Source: Leptobacterium flavescens
Lineage (GTDB): Bacteria; Bacteroidota; Bacteroidia; Flavobacteriales; Flavobacteriaceae
Length of the DNA: 64,000 nt
NCBI RefSeq assembly: GCF_010671605.1
Contig: NZ_JAABOO010000002.1
Span: 62,001-126,000 of the forward strand
Direction: 5' to 3'
Numbering within the stretch: the stretch's first letter is position 1; the number at the start of each line of letters is the position of its first letter. Of the stretch, positions 17,939 to 27,813 are shown in pieces. The notes under the pieces are model-generated. The model ran no database searches. It saw only the letters and a program-made list of their open reading frames with translations, and was not told where the DNA came from. A program made the position numbers and the translations under genes.

Positions 17939-19349
17939 ATATGGTCTTTAATACTTTTTTAAAGTCGGACGATCTGTAAATATTGGAGAAGGCATCTATA
18001 ATAGTACCATCCGGATTTACAATAATGATCTTATTGAGATTGCGGATAACAAACTTCCTGCTGATCTCATTAAAGTTGGCGCATCTGTATTGATTTTCAG
18101 TTTCAAGTCCCAGCATCTTTAAAGAATGTAACCATCTTTCCTGGCTCTCGTTGATATTGATCCCCACAAAACGCAGTTCAGGATATTTTTTTCTGAGACT
18201 CTTAACCTTTTTGTTGATCCTCTTCATATGGTTTTTCTGGTTGATCGACCAGAAGTAGAATACGGTGTTTTCTCCGCTCAATTCCGAAGAAATAGAGGAT
18301 AGGGAACTATCGGGTTTTACCAGGGCTATCTCCGGTAAGCTGTTACCCGGTTGAAGTTTTTGAATAGAAGTATAGAGGTTATTTACATCCTCTTTAAACT
18401 TACATTCTTCCGAAAATGTGTTGAACGTAGTTATAAACTCTTTGCTCCCGGCCGGATTGTCGTGATCCTGAAGTAAATAAGTGTAAGCGGTATTCCTCAG
18501 CAGGTTGTCCCTTACTTCTTCTTTTTTAACCAGGCTGTCTATCAGTTTTAGCTTATGAGTGTGGAAATGGAGGGATCTTTCCGGGACTGAAGGTTCTTCA
18601 GCACATTTTTCCATACAACTTTCATAAGACATATTGCTGAAATGCATACTCAGGTAATTCAGATAAGGCCTGAAGTAGCTGAGACGGGAATCGTTATAAT
18701 TCAATTCTTTCCTGTAATCGTAAAAACCTGCGGGAATTTCTTCGATCTCTTTTAGCCCTTTGGTCTTCCTGTGCATATGAGGGTAGACTTCCTTGTTGTC
18801 GTAGTAAGGAAAATTTATACTGGCTTTGGCTATATCTTTGGCATTTTTGGAAAGTTCGAAATTGCTTACGAGATTCTCATACTGCTCCATTTTCATTCCC
18901 CTTAGAGAATCCATCTTCTTATCGAATTCCTTCGGTTCGAGCGCAAAGTAATCATGTACCAATTGTTCTTCGTCCTCGTTTACCAGGAACATATCGATCA
19001 GAAAATTGTTCTTTTCCGCTCCGCGACCTGTAAAGACAAGCGACTCATCAAAATCAAGGGTGTTGAGCCTGATCAGGATACTGTCGCCCTTCTCAATTAG
19101 GACATATTGTTCTTCCGGCCTGTGAACAAAGTGGTAAAGCCCTTCTTTGTATCCTTCTTCCAGTTGAATAAAAAAGCGATTGTTTTCATCTAACTCAACG
19201 GAATCAATAACTTCATCGTTCTTATAAAGAACAACATAAGAATCATTAGGATTTATGATCTCCCCTCCAAAATACGCAACAGAAGAGGTTTTTTCAGAAG
19301 TGCAACTACAAGCTATTAGTGTAAAAAATGCTAATAGTAAGTATCTCAT
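17937..19349 (-). CDS. TlpA/thioredoxin-like lipoprotein lacking the CxxC motif
   Basis: 470 aa. Signal peptide with lipobox 'LIACSC' (Cys about 14). Residues 25-115 form a beta-rich DUF4369-like region ('VVLYKNDEVIDSVELDENNR'), residues 120-330 are helical, and a thioredoxin-like domain follows from about 340. At the place of the redox motif the sequence is 'FYFWSINQKNHMKRI' (366-380): the cysteines expected at 371 and 374 are Gln and His. The downstream 'FVGININESQERWLHSLKML' and 'VNPDGTIIDAF' keep the fold. It is therefore probably a redox-inactive, binding-type relative. The partner is unknown. Confidence 0.8.
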   Translation of the reverse strand: MRYLLLAFFTLIACSCTSEKTSSVAYFGGEIINPNDSYVVLYKNDEVIDSVELDENNRFFIQLEEGYKEGLYHFVHRPEEQYVLIEKGDSILIRLNTLDFDESLVFTGRGAEKNNFLIDMFLVNEDEEQLVHDYFALEPKEFDKKMDSLRGMKMEQYENLVSNFELSKNAKDIAKASINFPYYDNKEVYPHMHRKTKGLKEIEEIPAGFYDYRKELNYNDSRLSYFRPYLNYLSMHFSNMSYESCMEKCAEEPSVPERSLHFHTHKLKLIDSLVKKEEVRDNLLRNTAYTYLLQDHDNPAGSKEFITTFNTFSEECKFKEDVNNLYTSIQKLQPGNSLPEIALVKPDSSLSSISSELSGENTVFYFWSINQKNHMKRINKKVKSLRKKYPELRFVGININESQERWLHSLKMLGLETENQYRCANFNEISRKFVIRNLNKIIIVNPDGTIIDAFSNIYRSSDFKKVLKTI

Positions 19350-19508
19350 ATAATTTTTTTATTCCTGGTGATTCTGTAAAATCACACTTTTCGTCCATAG
19401 CAAATCTAACAAAGCGGGAAAAGAACTCGTGTTAATACCACGTTAAAATAGCTTTTTAAAACGTTAATATATATGTAATTATAGGTCTGAATTTAACGCA
19501 TAATTTGT

Positions 19509-19516
19509 TACTTTTG
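19509..19516 (+). promoter_or_regulatory. -7 element of the ABC-F gene
   Basis: TACTTTTG matches TAnnTTTG exactly, 30 bases before the start codon. No clear -33 TTG lies at the ideal distance. Confidence 0.5.
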
Positions 19517-19546
19517 CGCCAACTTTGAAAATCAAAAATAAAATAA

Positions 19547-21178
<1,632 letters not shown>

Positions 21179-21182
21179 AAAA

Positions 21183-21207
21183 AAGGTCCGGTAACGGACC
21201 TTTTTTC
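21183..21207 (+). terminator. ABC-F gene terminator
   Basis: AAGGTCCG-GTAA-CGGACCTT followed by TTTT, directly after the stop codon. Confidence 0.92.
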
Positions 21208-21244
21208 ATTATAGTAGAGAAAGTTATGGAGTTGATTGTAAATC

Positions 21245-21490
21245 TTATAATCCTCTGTCGCGAACGAACTGGATCAATATTTTTTCTGCTTTTTCAAATT
21301 CATCGGCCGGAACAAACAACTCAAAGTTAGTGGGCGATTGCCCCTTACGTATGGCGATCAGGTCCTCGGCCCTCAAATTATCCTTTACAACTGTATGAAT
21401 ACCTGATGCTTCCAACCGGGTTTTTATTAGTTGTATATTTTCTTTGGAGCCTATAAAAATCCTATTCAAACTCAATTTGATTCGATCCAT
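21245..21490 (-). CDS. DUF2007-family small protein
   Basis: 81 aa. 'KLSLNRIFIGSKENIQLIKT' followed by 'RLEASGIHTVVKDN' and 'FELFVPADEFEKAEKILIQF' match the compact beta-alpha-beta DUF2007 fold (putative signal-transducing protein). It is a cytosolic protein of unknown role. It is a single gene with the ABC-F terminator on one side and a gene-free stretch on the other. Confidence 0.85.
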   Translation of the reverse strand: MDRIKLSLNRIFIGSKENIQLIKTRLEASGIHTVVKDNLRAEDLIAIRKGQSPTNFELFVPADEFEKAEKILIQFVRDRGL

Positions 21491-21861
21491 TTAGTTGGTT
21501 ACCGTTTTAGCCGTTTAAATAGCACAACCAAAGTTTTGTCAGGGGGCACTAAGAGGTGGGGATAAAATAATGTTACTACACAAACAAGTGCATAGCAAGT
21601 TTAGGGGGTAAGTAATTGTAACGGTTTATGTTAGGTTTGAGAATTAGCCCCAAAAATAAAATAAAAATGTATGTGGCAGAAATAAAAACACTGGAAAAAT
21701 CCAATATTTTTTCAACAAAAATGTGTTGTTTTTAACAATAGAAAAATTACCCCTGTCAAAATCAGATTTCAGGCTGTATCTATCTCAGAAAATGTAACAT
21801 TGGTCAAATAGATGTTTTCTTACTTGATCGGGGCTTTTAACCTTTCCGTACCCGGGGATCA
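21491..21861. other. Gene-free 370-base stretch
   Basis: AT-rich sequence without a supported frame. It includes an A/T-dense block near 21660-21760 with 'caacaaaaatgtgttgttttt', a short imperfect inverted repeat. It presumably carries the promoter of the DUF2007 gene (minus strand) on its left part. I see no RNA gene or repeat family here. Confidence 0.4.
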
Positions 21862-22578
21862 CTACGCATTAAAATACCTGCTGTTCCAGATGGCGTGATT
21901 AAAGTTTTTCCCGAGAGCAAAGCCATAAAACAGGACAATAGAAGCAATTGCTTTGAACATAAACATGTATAGAACCATAAATGTTGATGTAGAACTCTCC
22001 CTGGTAAACAGCTGCATAGGCAGGAGGGAAGTGAAGATCCAGCTAATTGCCAGAATAAAGATGAGTAAATTAAACAGGTTCCTGAAAGGAAGCATCATCC
22101 ATTTTCTCAGGGGATGCAGATCATTACCCCAGCGATGGATCAGATAAAAATAATCGTTGCCCAGAGGAGCAAATAGCAGAGGATCGTCGGCATTCTCGAG
22201 TTTGAAGAGTTTGGAAGGGGCCACCATTTTAAAACCAGCGAGTTCCGTCCCGTGTTTTTTCTCCAGCTCCTTTATCTTCGAGAGGGCAGAAGGAGGGAAC
22301 TTTCCCTTAAAGTACCTGCTGTCCAGAAAGCGCAACCTGTAATCAATACAGATCTTTTTTATATGGCTGATGTGATAGATCCTGTCCGATTCCAGTAGGT
22401 CGATATCAAAATCGTTGATAATCCCGTCTTTTCCGGACCCCAGGGTATTGAATATACGCTCCTCGCGGGCATTATCTTCGGCCAGTATCTTGTCTACCTG
22501 CTTCAGGATCTCCGGATCGGAAGTCCTGCGAACACGGCTTAATTTCTCCTCTATGTTTACCCTTTTGAACAACATCAT
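21862..22578 (-). CDS. Membrane protein of unknown function
   Basis: 238 aa. The first 160 residues are soluble: a helical N-terminus ('VRRTSDPEILKQVDKILAED'), then alpha/beta sequence with 'FDIDLLESDRIYHISHIKKI' and 'LFAPLGNDYFYLIHRWGNDL'. Two hydrophobic segments follow at about 165-187 and 200-222, and the chain ends 'NFNHAIWNSRYFNA', a motif seen in Bacteroidota membrane proteins of unknown function. The cytosolic N-terminal region may sense or bind something; no catalytic motif is visible. It starts with two Met codons and either could be used. Confidence 0.75.
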   Translation of the reverse strand: MMLFKRVNIEEKLSRVRRTSDPEILKQVDKILAEDNAREERIFNTLGSGKDGIINDFDIDLLESDRIYHISHIKKICIDYRLRFLDSRYFKGKFPPSALSKIKELEKKHGTELAGFKMVAPSKLFKLENADDPLLFAPLGNDYFYLIHRWGNDLHPLRKWMMLPFRNLFNLLIFILAISWIFTSLLPMQLFTRESSTSTFMVLYMFMFKAIASIVLFYGFALGKNFNHAIWNSRYFNA

Positions 22579-22654
22579 CAGCCTTTCTATAAAAATAATA
22601 AATAAGAGGCTCTAAAGCAATTTTTTAACGCAGGTAGCTGTGGTAATCAAACAA

Positions 22655-22686
22655 AAAAAATGCTTCCGTTAAGAAGCATTTTTATA
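22655..22686. terminator. pheT terminator (bidirectional)
   Basis: AATGCTTC (22659-22666), loop CGTTAA, GAAGCATT (22673-22680), with A tract on the left and T tract on the right. It is placed after the pheT stop on the minus strand. Confidence 0.88.
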
Positions 22687-22704
22687 CAGGTTGAAAATTT
22701 GTTT

Positions 22705-25131
22705 TTATCTCAATTCAGCTCCCAGCTTTTTTTCAAAGTTTTGCTGAAGCTTGTTCATTATCTTATCTATCTGCTTGTCGGTAAGCGTCTGCCTCTCATC
22801 CTGAAGCATAAAGCTCACTGCATAACTCTTTTTGCCTTCCGGAAGGTTTTTACCTTGATATACGTCAAACAGGCTCACCTCTTTTAAAAGGCTCTTTTCG
22901 CTTTGCATGGCAATGTCATAAATATCCTCGAATCTTATAGAATCGTCCAGAAGCAGGGCAAAATCCCTACGTACTTCGGGGAATTTCGGTACTTCCCTGA
23001 ACTGTATTTTATTGGATTTTACGATCTCCAGGATAGCATCCCAGTTAAAATCAGCAAAAAGGACCGCTTGTTTTATGTCGAAGGCTTTTAAAACCGACTT
23101 TTTTACCAACCCGAACTCTACCAGTTTGGTCTTTTTAAAGGACCAGATCATTCCTTCGGCAAAGACATCACTTTTGGCTGGAGTCGATCTTAATTTTGAG
23201 ACCCCCAGTCTTTCAAGGATAGAAGAAACCACTCCTTTCAGATAAAAGAAATCGGTAGTGCTCTTCGGTGTATTCCAGCTTTCTTCGGCGCGGTTTCCGC
23301 TTACGGTAAGCGTTAGGTGCTTATTCTCCGTACGCCCGCTTTCAAAGTTGTGATAAGTCTTTCCGAATTCGAATAATTTCAGATCGTTACGGCGGCGGTT
23401 AATATTGAATGCAACGGCTTCCAGAGATGAGAACAACAACGATTGTCTCATTACAGCCAGATCATTACTCAAGGGGTTGAGCATATGAACCGAATGTTCC
23501 TCTCTGAGGTCATCACTTAAGTTTGTATAATTATCTGTGGTAAGCGAATTGGAAAGGGTTTCATAGAAGCCCTGACCCACCAGCTGATTGGAGATCAGGT
23601 TCTGTAATTTATAATCTTCCGTTCTCGTGGAATTAGAAATGGAAGCGCTTAACTTTTCTGTAAAGCTCACATTGTTATATCCGTAAACCCTCAGGATCTC
23701 CTCAATAACATCTACTTCTCTCTGTACATCCACACGATAGGAAGGTATGGTAAGCCCGATCCCGCTTTCGGTTACATTATTGATCTTTATCTCCAGGGAG
23801 GTAAGGATACTTTTAATGGTTTCTTCAGGGATCTGCTGCCCGATAAGCTTATTTACCTTTTCGTAGCTGAGGAATACCTGAAAATCTTCCGGTTTCTTGG
23901 GGAAGATATCAACGATATCACTGGTGATCTCACCTCCGGCAACTTCCTGGATCAATAGGGCTGCTCTCATCAGCGCGTATTCTACCTGATTGATATCTAT
24001 TCCTCTTTCAAAACGGAAGGAAGCATCCGTATTTAATCCGTGCCTTTTGGCAGTCTTCCTTACCGATACCGGATTAAAATAGGCGCTTTCCAGGAAGATA
24101 GCAGTTGTATCTTCGGTAACTCCTGAGTCCGTTCCTCCGAATACCCCGGCAATACAAACGGGTTTCTCCGCGTCACAGATCATAAGATCCTCTGCATCCA
24201 GTTTGCGTTCAACTTCATCCAGGGTAGTGAACTTACTTCCTGCAGCAGCTGTTTTAACGATGATCTTATTTCCTTTTATTTTAGAAGCGTCAAATGCGTG
24301 TAAAGGCTGTCCCAGTTCGTGAAGTACATAGTTGGTAACATCTACCACATTGTTCTTGGGAGCCAGGCCGATAGCTTTTAGCCTGTTCTGCAGCCACTCG
24401 GGAGATTCCTTAACTTCAAGGCCCGATATGGTTACCCCGCAATACCGCGGACAAAGCTCTTTATCCTCAACATCAACATCTATCTTTAAAGTCCTGTTAT
24501 CAACCTTAAAACTACTTACCGAAGGGGTAATAAGCTCCAGATTGATCTCTTTTTGAAGCAAACCGGCTTTAAGATCGCGAGCTACTCCGTAATGACTCAT
24601 GGCATCTGCCCGGTTCGGGGTCAGACCTATTTCGAAAACACGATCATTCTCTATTTTAAAGACCTCACTGCATGGAGTACCGGGTTCCAGGTTGCTGTCC
24701 AGTACCATGATCCCGTCATGACCATTCCCAAGCCCTAATTCATCTTCCGCACAGATCATTCCGTGAGATTCTTCACCTCTTATTTTTCCTTTCTTGATCT
24801 TCCATTCTTTCCCTTCTCCGTCGTAAAGAGAAGTTCCTATGGTAGCTACGGGTACTTTCTGGCCTTTAGCCACATTGGTAGCACCGCAAACAATCTGAAC
24901 AGGTTCTCCGTTCCCGAGATCCACCCTGGTAATATTAAGCCTGTCGGCATTGGGGTGTTTTCCGCATTCGAGAACATGACCAACCACCACACCTTCAAGT
25001 CCTCCGGTGATGGATTCGTATTTTTCAATACCCTCAACTTCCAGACCCAGATCCGTTAGTAGTTCGGCTGTTTTTTCCGTTTCCCAATCAATTTTAATAA
25101 ACTGCTTTAACCAGTTATAAGATATTTTCAT
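22705..25131 (-). CDS. pheT: Phenylalanine--tRNA ligase beta subunit
   Basis: 808 aa, usual for the bacterial beta chain. Order: core N-terminus 'MKISYNWLKQFIKIDWETEK', EMAP/OB tRNA-binding domain (40-150, 'HVLECGKHPNADRLNITRVD'), B3/4 domain (210-385, 'DVTNYVLHELGQPLHAFD'), B5 domain (about 400-470), catalytic-like core, and the C-terminal ferredoxin-like anticodon-binding domain ('FREVPKFPEVRRDFALLLDD'). It pairs with the alpha chain PheS, which is not in the window. It charges tRNA-Phe in the cytoplasm. The gene stands alone with a terminator downstream. Confidence 0.98.
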   Translation of the reverse strand: MKISYNWLKQFIKIDWETEKTAELLTDLGLEVEGIEKYESITGGLEGVVVGHVLECGKHPNADRLNITRVDLGNGEPVQIVCGATNVAKGQKVPVATIGTSLYDGEGKEWKIKKGKIRGEESHGMICAEDELGLGNGHDGIMVLDSNLEPGTPCSEVFKIENDRVFEIGLTPNRADAMSHYGVARDLKAGLLQKEINLELITPSVSSFKVDNRTLKIDVDVEDKELCPRYCGVTISGLEVKESPEWLQNRLKAIGLAPKNNVVDVTNYVLHELGQPLHAFDASKIKGNKIIVKTAAAGSKFTTLDEVERKLDAEDLMICDAEKPVCIAGVFGGTDSGVTEDTTAIFLESAYFNPVSVRKTAKRHGLNTDASFRFERGIDINQVEYALMRAALLIQEVAGGEITSDIVDIFPKKPEDFQVFLSYEKVNKLIGQQIPEETIKSILTSLEIKINNVTESGIGLTIPSYRVDVQREVDVIEEILRVYGYNNVSFTEKLSASISNSTRTEDYKLQNLISNQLVGQGFYETLSNSLTTDNYTNLSDDLREEHSVHMLNPLSNDLAVMRQSLLFSSLEAVAFNINRRRNDLKLFEFGKTYHNFESGRTENKHLTLTVSGNRAEESWNTPKSTTDFFYLKGVVSSILERLGVSKLRSTPAKSDVFAEGMIWSFKKTKLVEFGLVKKSVLKAFDIKQAVLFADFNWDAILEIVKSNKIQFREVPKFPEVRRDFALLLDDSIRFEDIYDIAMQSEKSLLKEVSLFDVYQGKNLPEGKKSYAVSFMLQDERQTLTDKQIDKIMNKLQQNFEKKLGAELR

Positions 25132-25282
25132 CTACCTACTTTTTTATTTCTTCGAAAATAAATGCTGAACGCCATTCAAATTGAGGCGCAAAGATAACAA
25201 TATCGATTCAGCTTTGTAAACATTAGCCACTTTAAATTTTATGATGTATTTTTAGCCACTTATTACAAAAACAAAAATTGCA

Positions 25283-26497
25283 ATGCGAATATTAATCCTA
25301 TCATTAATAGCTGTATTTATTATTTCCTGTAAAAGTGAAGTAAAAGAAGTATCCCTGAATACAGGGAAGTGGAGGGGTATAATGGTGGTACAGGATGAAA
25401 AAGAACTGCCTTTTAACTTTGAGGTGATCGAAGGAAATAAGCTAAAGATATTTAATGCGGAAGAAGTTATTGAGGTGGATGAGATCTCTCTTAAAGGAGA
25501 TTCTATCCTGATAAAAGTACCTGTTTTTGAGGGCTATATCTCAGGAACATATACAGCTACTTCTATTGATGCAGAATTTATAAAACCTTCGCTGGACAGG
25601 ATCGTACCTTTTCATGCGGAATTCAGTGATGCAGATCGTTTTTCCGTAGAAAATACGGCCGCCGGTGACATATCGGGTAACTGGGAAGCTGTCTTCAGTC
25701 CGGATGTTGAGGAGGACCGTTACATTGCCAAGGGTATTTTTGAACAGAAGGGAAATATAGTTACCGGAACTTTCAGGACCACTACCGGAGATTACCGTTA
25801 CCTGGAAGGTGTTCTGGATGGAGATGAGCTTAAATTATCGACTTTCGACGGTTCCCATGCCTTTTTGTTTACGGCCAAAGTAACCGATAGCACCATGACC
25901 GGGACCTTCTATTCCGGAAATCACTTTCAGGAACCGTTCGTAGCAAAGAAAAATGAATTTTATGAATTGCCGGATGCAGATTCGCTGACCTTTATTAAAG
26001 AAGGTTATGAGAAGCTGGCATTCAGCTTTCCCGACCTGGATGGGAATACAGTTTCCTTAACTGACGATCGCTTTAAGGATAAAGTGGTAGTGGTACAGAT
26101 CCTTGGATCCTGGTGTCCTAATTGCCTGGATGAAACCAAATACTATGTAGATTACCACAAAAACCTGAAAAAGGACGATGTGGAATTTGTAGGCCTGGCC
26201 TTCGAATATGCCAAAACAGAGGAAAAAGCATTTAACAGTATCAGGCGTTTAAAGGAGAGAATAGGAGTTCCTTATCCGATCCTCCTGGCGCAATTCGGTA
26301 CTTCAGATAAGGACAAGGCCCAGGAAAAACTTCCTATGCTCAATCACGTATTGTCCTATCCTACATCTATTTTCATAGATAAGAAAGGAAAAGTAAGAAA
26401 GATACATACCGGATTTAACGGACCCGCTACCGGAGAAAAGTATATTGAATTCAAAAAAGGATTTGAGGCATTTATCGAGATGCTGAGGAGTGAATAA
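25283..26497 (+). CDS. TlpA-like thioredoxin-fold lipoprotein
   Basis: 404 aa. Lipobox 'AVFIISCKSE' (Cys about 16). Two beta-rich regions (20-130 and 130-230, 'NWEAVFSPDVEEDRYIAKGI') resemble the lipocalin-like or DUF4369-like front part found in Bacteroidota thiol-disulfide proteins. The C-terminal AhpC/TSA-Redoxin domain carries an intact 'LGSWCPNCLDETKYYVDY' (CPNC) and the cis-Pro region 'LSYPTSIFIDKKGKVRKI'. It likely acts as a periplasmic thiol reductase. It is followed by a DUF2911 gene 137 bases on. Contrast with the redox-dead paralogue at 17937-19349. Confidence 0.88.
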   Translation: MRILILSLIAVFIISCKSEVKEVSLNTGKWRGIMVVQDEKELPFNFEVIEGNKLKIFNAEEVIEVDEISLKGDSILIKVPVFEGYISGTYTATSIDAEFIKPSLDRIVPFHAEFSDADRFSVENTAAGDISGNWEAVFSPDVEEDRYIAKGIFEQKGNIVTGTFRTTTGDYRYLEGVLDGDELKLSTFDGSHAFLFTAKVTDSTMTGTFYSGNHFQEPFVAKKNEFYELPDADSLTFIKEGYEKLAFSFPDLDGNTVSLTDDRFKDKVVVVQILGSWCPNCLDETKYYVDYHKNLKKDDVEFVGLAFEYAKTEEKAFNSIRRLKERIGVPYPILLAQFGTSDKDKAQEKLPMLNHVLSYPTSIFIDKKGKVRKIHTGFNGPATGEKYIEFKKGFEAFIEMLRSE

Positions 26498-26634
26498 GCC
26501 GAAATTTTAGTTTTTGTGCCGCAAAGTTTAACGATCCTATAACACAGATCGTACGGCTTTGGCTATATCTTGCATTAGCCTATTAAGGCAGTAGACTTCA
26601 TTACACAACAAACTAAATATTAAAATTATTCACT

Positions 26635-27744
26635 ATGAGATTTTCTACTACAAGAGCAATCTTTTCCATTTTTGCGGGAGTTGCTTTTTTATTTACAACT
26701 GAAGCCAATGCACAGCTTACGCTGCCGGCTACGAGCCAGGAAGCAGAGGTATCACAGCGGGTGGGAATTACCGACATTACGATCCACTATAACCGTCCGG
26801 CTGTAAGAGGAAGACAGGTTTGGGGAGCTTTGGTTCCTTACGGATTTAACAATCTTGGATTTGGAACTGCCACTGCAGCACCCTGGAGAGCAGGAGCCGA
26901 TTACAATACCACTATCGAGTTTACCCATGATGTAAAACTGGAAGGAAAAGATGTAAAGGCGGGGAAATACGCTTTATTTATGGCTCCCAAGGAGAATGGT
27001 GATGTAACTATCGTCCTTTCTAACAATACCACTTCCTGGGGAAGCTTTTTCTACGATCAGGCAGAAGATGCACTTCGCGTAGATGTTAAATCTAAAGATG
27101 CCGACCACAGAGAATTACTTACGTACGAGTTCAATACCGTAAACCCAACAGCTACGGTTGCCTCTTTGTTCTGGGAGAAAAAAGAGATCCCTTTTAAAAT
27201 TGATGTGGCTGTTAGCGATATCGTAATGAAAGGTATTGAGAACGATCTGCGTAATCCAAAAGGATTTAACCAGAATACCTGGGATCAGGCAGCGCGTTAC
27301 GCAATGGGTGCAGGAAATATGGATAAGGCCCTGGAGTGGGTTAACTCATCTATCAGCGGAAACTTCTTCAGCAAGGAAACCTATACCAACCTTACGCTAA
27401 GAGCTCAGATCTTAATGCAGCAGGGGAAAAAAGCAGAAGCATTAGCCGATATCGATAAAGCGATACCACTGGCTACCAATGCTCAGATGTTCAATCTAAG
27501 TAACCAGCTGATCACAGCAGGAGAAAAAGGAAAAGCCTTGACCGTAGCCAAGAACAATGTTAAAAAGAACAAGGGAGCATGGCCTTCCAACTACGTTTTA
27601 GCCAGAGCATATTCTGCCAATGGCGATTTTAAAAATGCAATCAAAAATCTGAATAAATCTCTTGAATCTGCGCCAGACAGATTTAAAGGAAGATTAAACG
27701 GAGATTTGGCAAAACTGCAAAAGGGTGAGGACATAACTCAATAG
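26635..27744 (+). CDS. DUF2911 protein with TPR C-terminus, secreted
   Basis: 369 aa. Signal peptide ends near 'TEANAQ' (about 27). The DUF2911 domain (30-190) is shown by 'VGITDITIHYNRPAVRGRQV', 'WGALVPYG', 'PWRAGADYNTTIEFTHDV' and 'KAGKYALFMAPKENGDVTIV'. From about 215 the chain is helical with TPR-like pairs ('GNMDKALEWVNSSISGNFF', 'QGKKAEALADIDKAIPLATN', 'GDFKNAIKNLNKSLESAPD'). Function is not established; such proteins are periplasmic or outer-membrane associated in this phylum. A hairpin terminator follows. Confidence 0.9.
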   Translation: MRFSTTRAIFSIFAGVAFLFTTEANAQLTLPATSQEAEVSQRVGITDITIHYNRPAVRGRQVWGALVPYGFNNLGFGTATAAPWRAGADYNTTIEFTHDVKLEGKDVKAGKYALFMAPKENGDVTIVLSNNTTSWGSFFYDQAEDALRVDVKSKDADHRELLTYEFNTVNPTATVASLFWEKKEIPFKIDVAVSDIVMKGIENDLRNPKGFNQNTWDQAARYAMGAGNMDKALEWVNSSISGNFFSKETYTNLTLRAQILMQQGKKAEALADIDKAIPLATNAQMFNLSNQLITAGEKGKALTVAKNNVKKNKGAWPSNYVLARAYSANGDFKNAIKNLNKSLESAPDRFKGRLNGDLAKLQKGEDITQ

Positions 27745-27765
27745 CAGATCTTAATTAGTTGAAAT

Positions 27766-27799
27766 AAACCTGTAGAGTATTCGCTTTACAGGTTTTTTT
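27766..27799 (+). terminator. DUF2911 gene terminator
   Basis: AAACCTGTA ... TACAGGTTT with a 12-base loop, then TTTTTATTA. The stem is perfectly paired. Confidence 0.82.
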
Positions 27800-27813
27800 A
27801 TTATGGACGGGAT

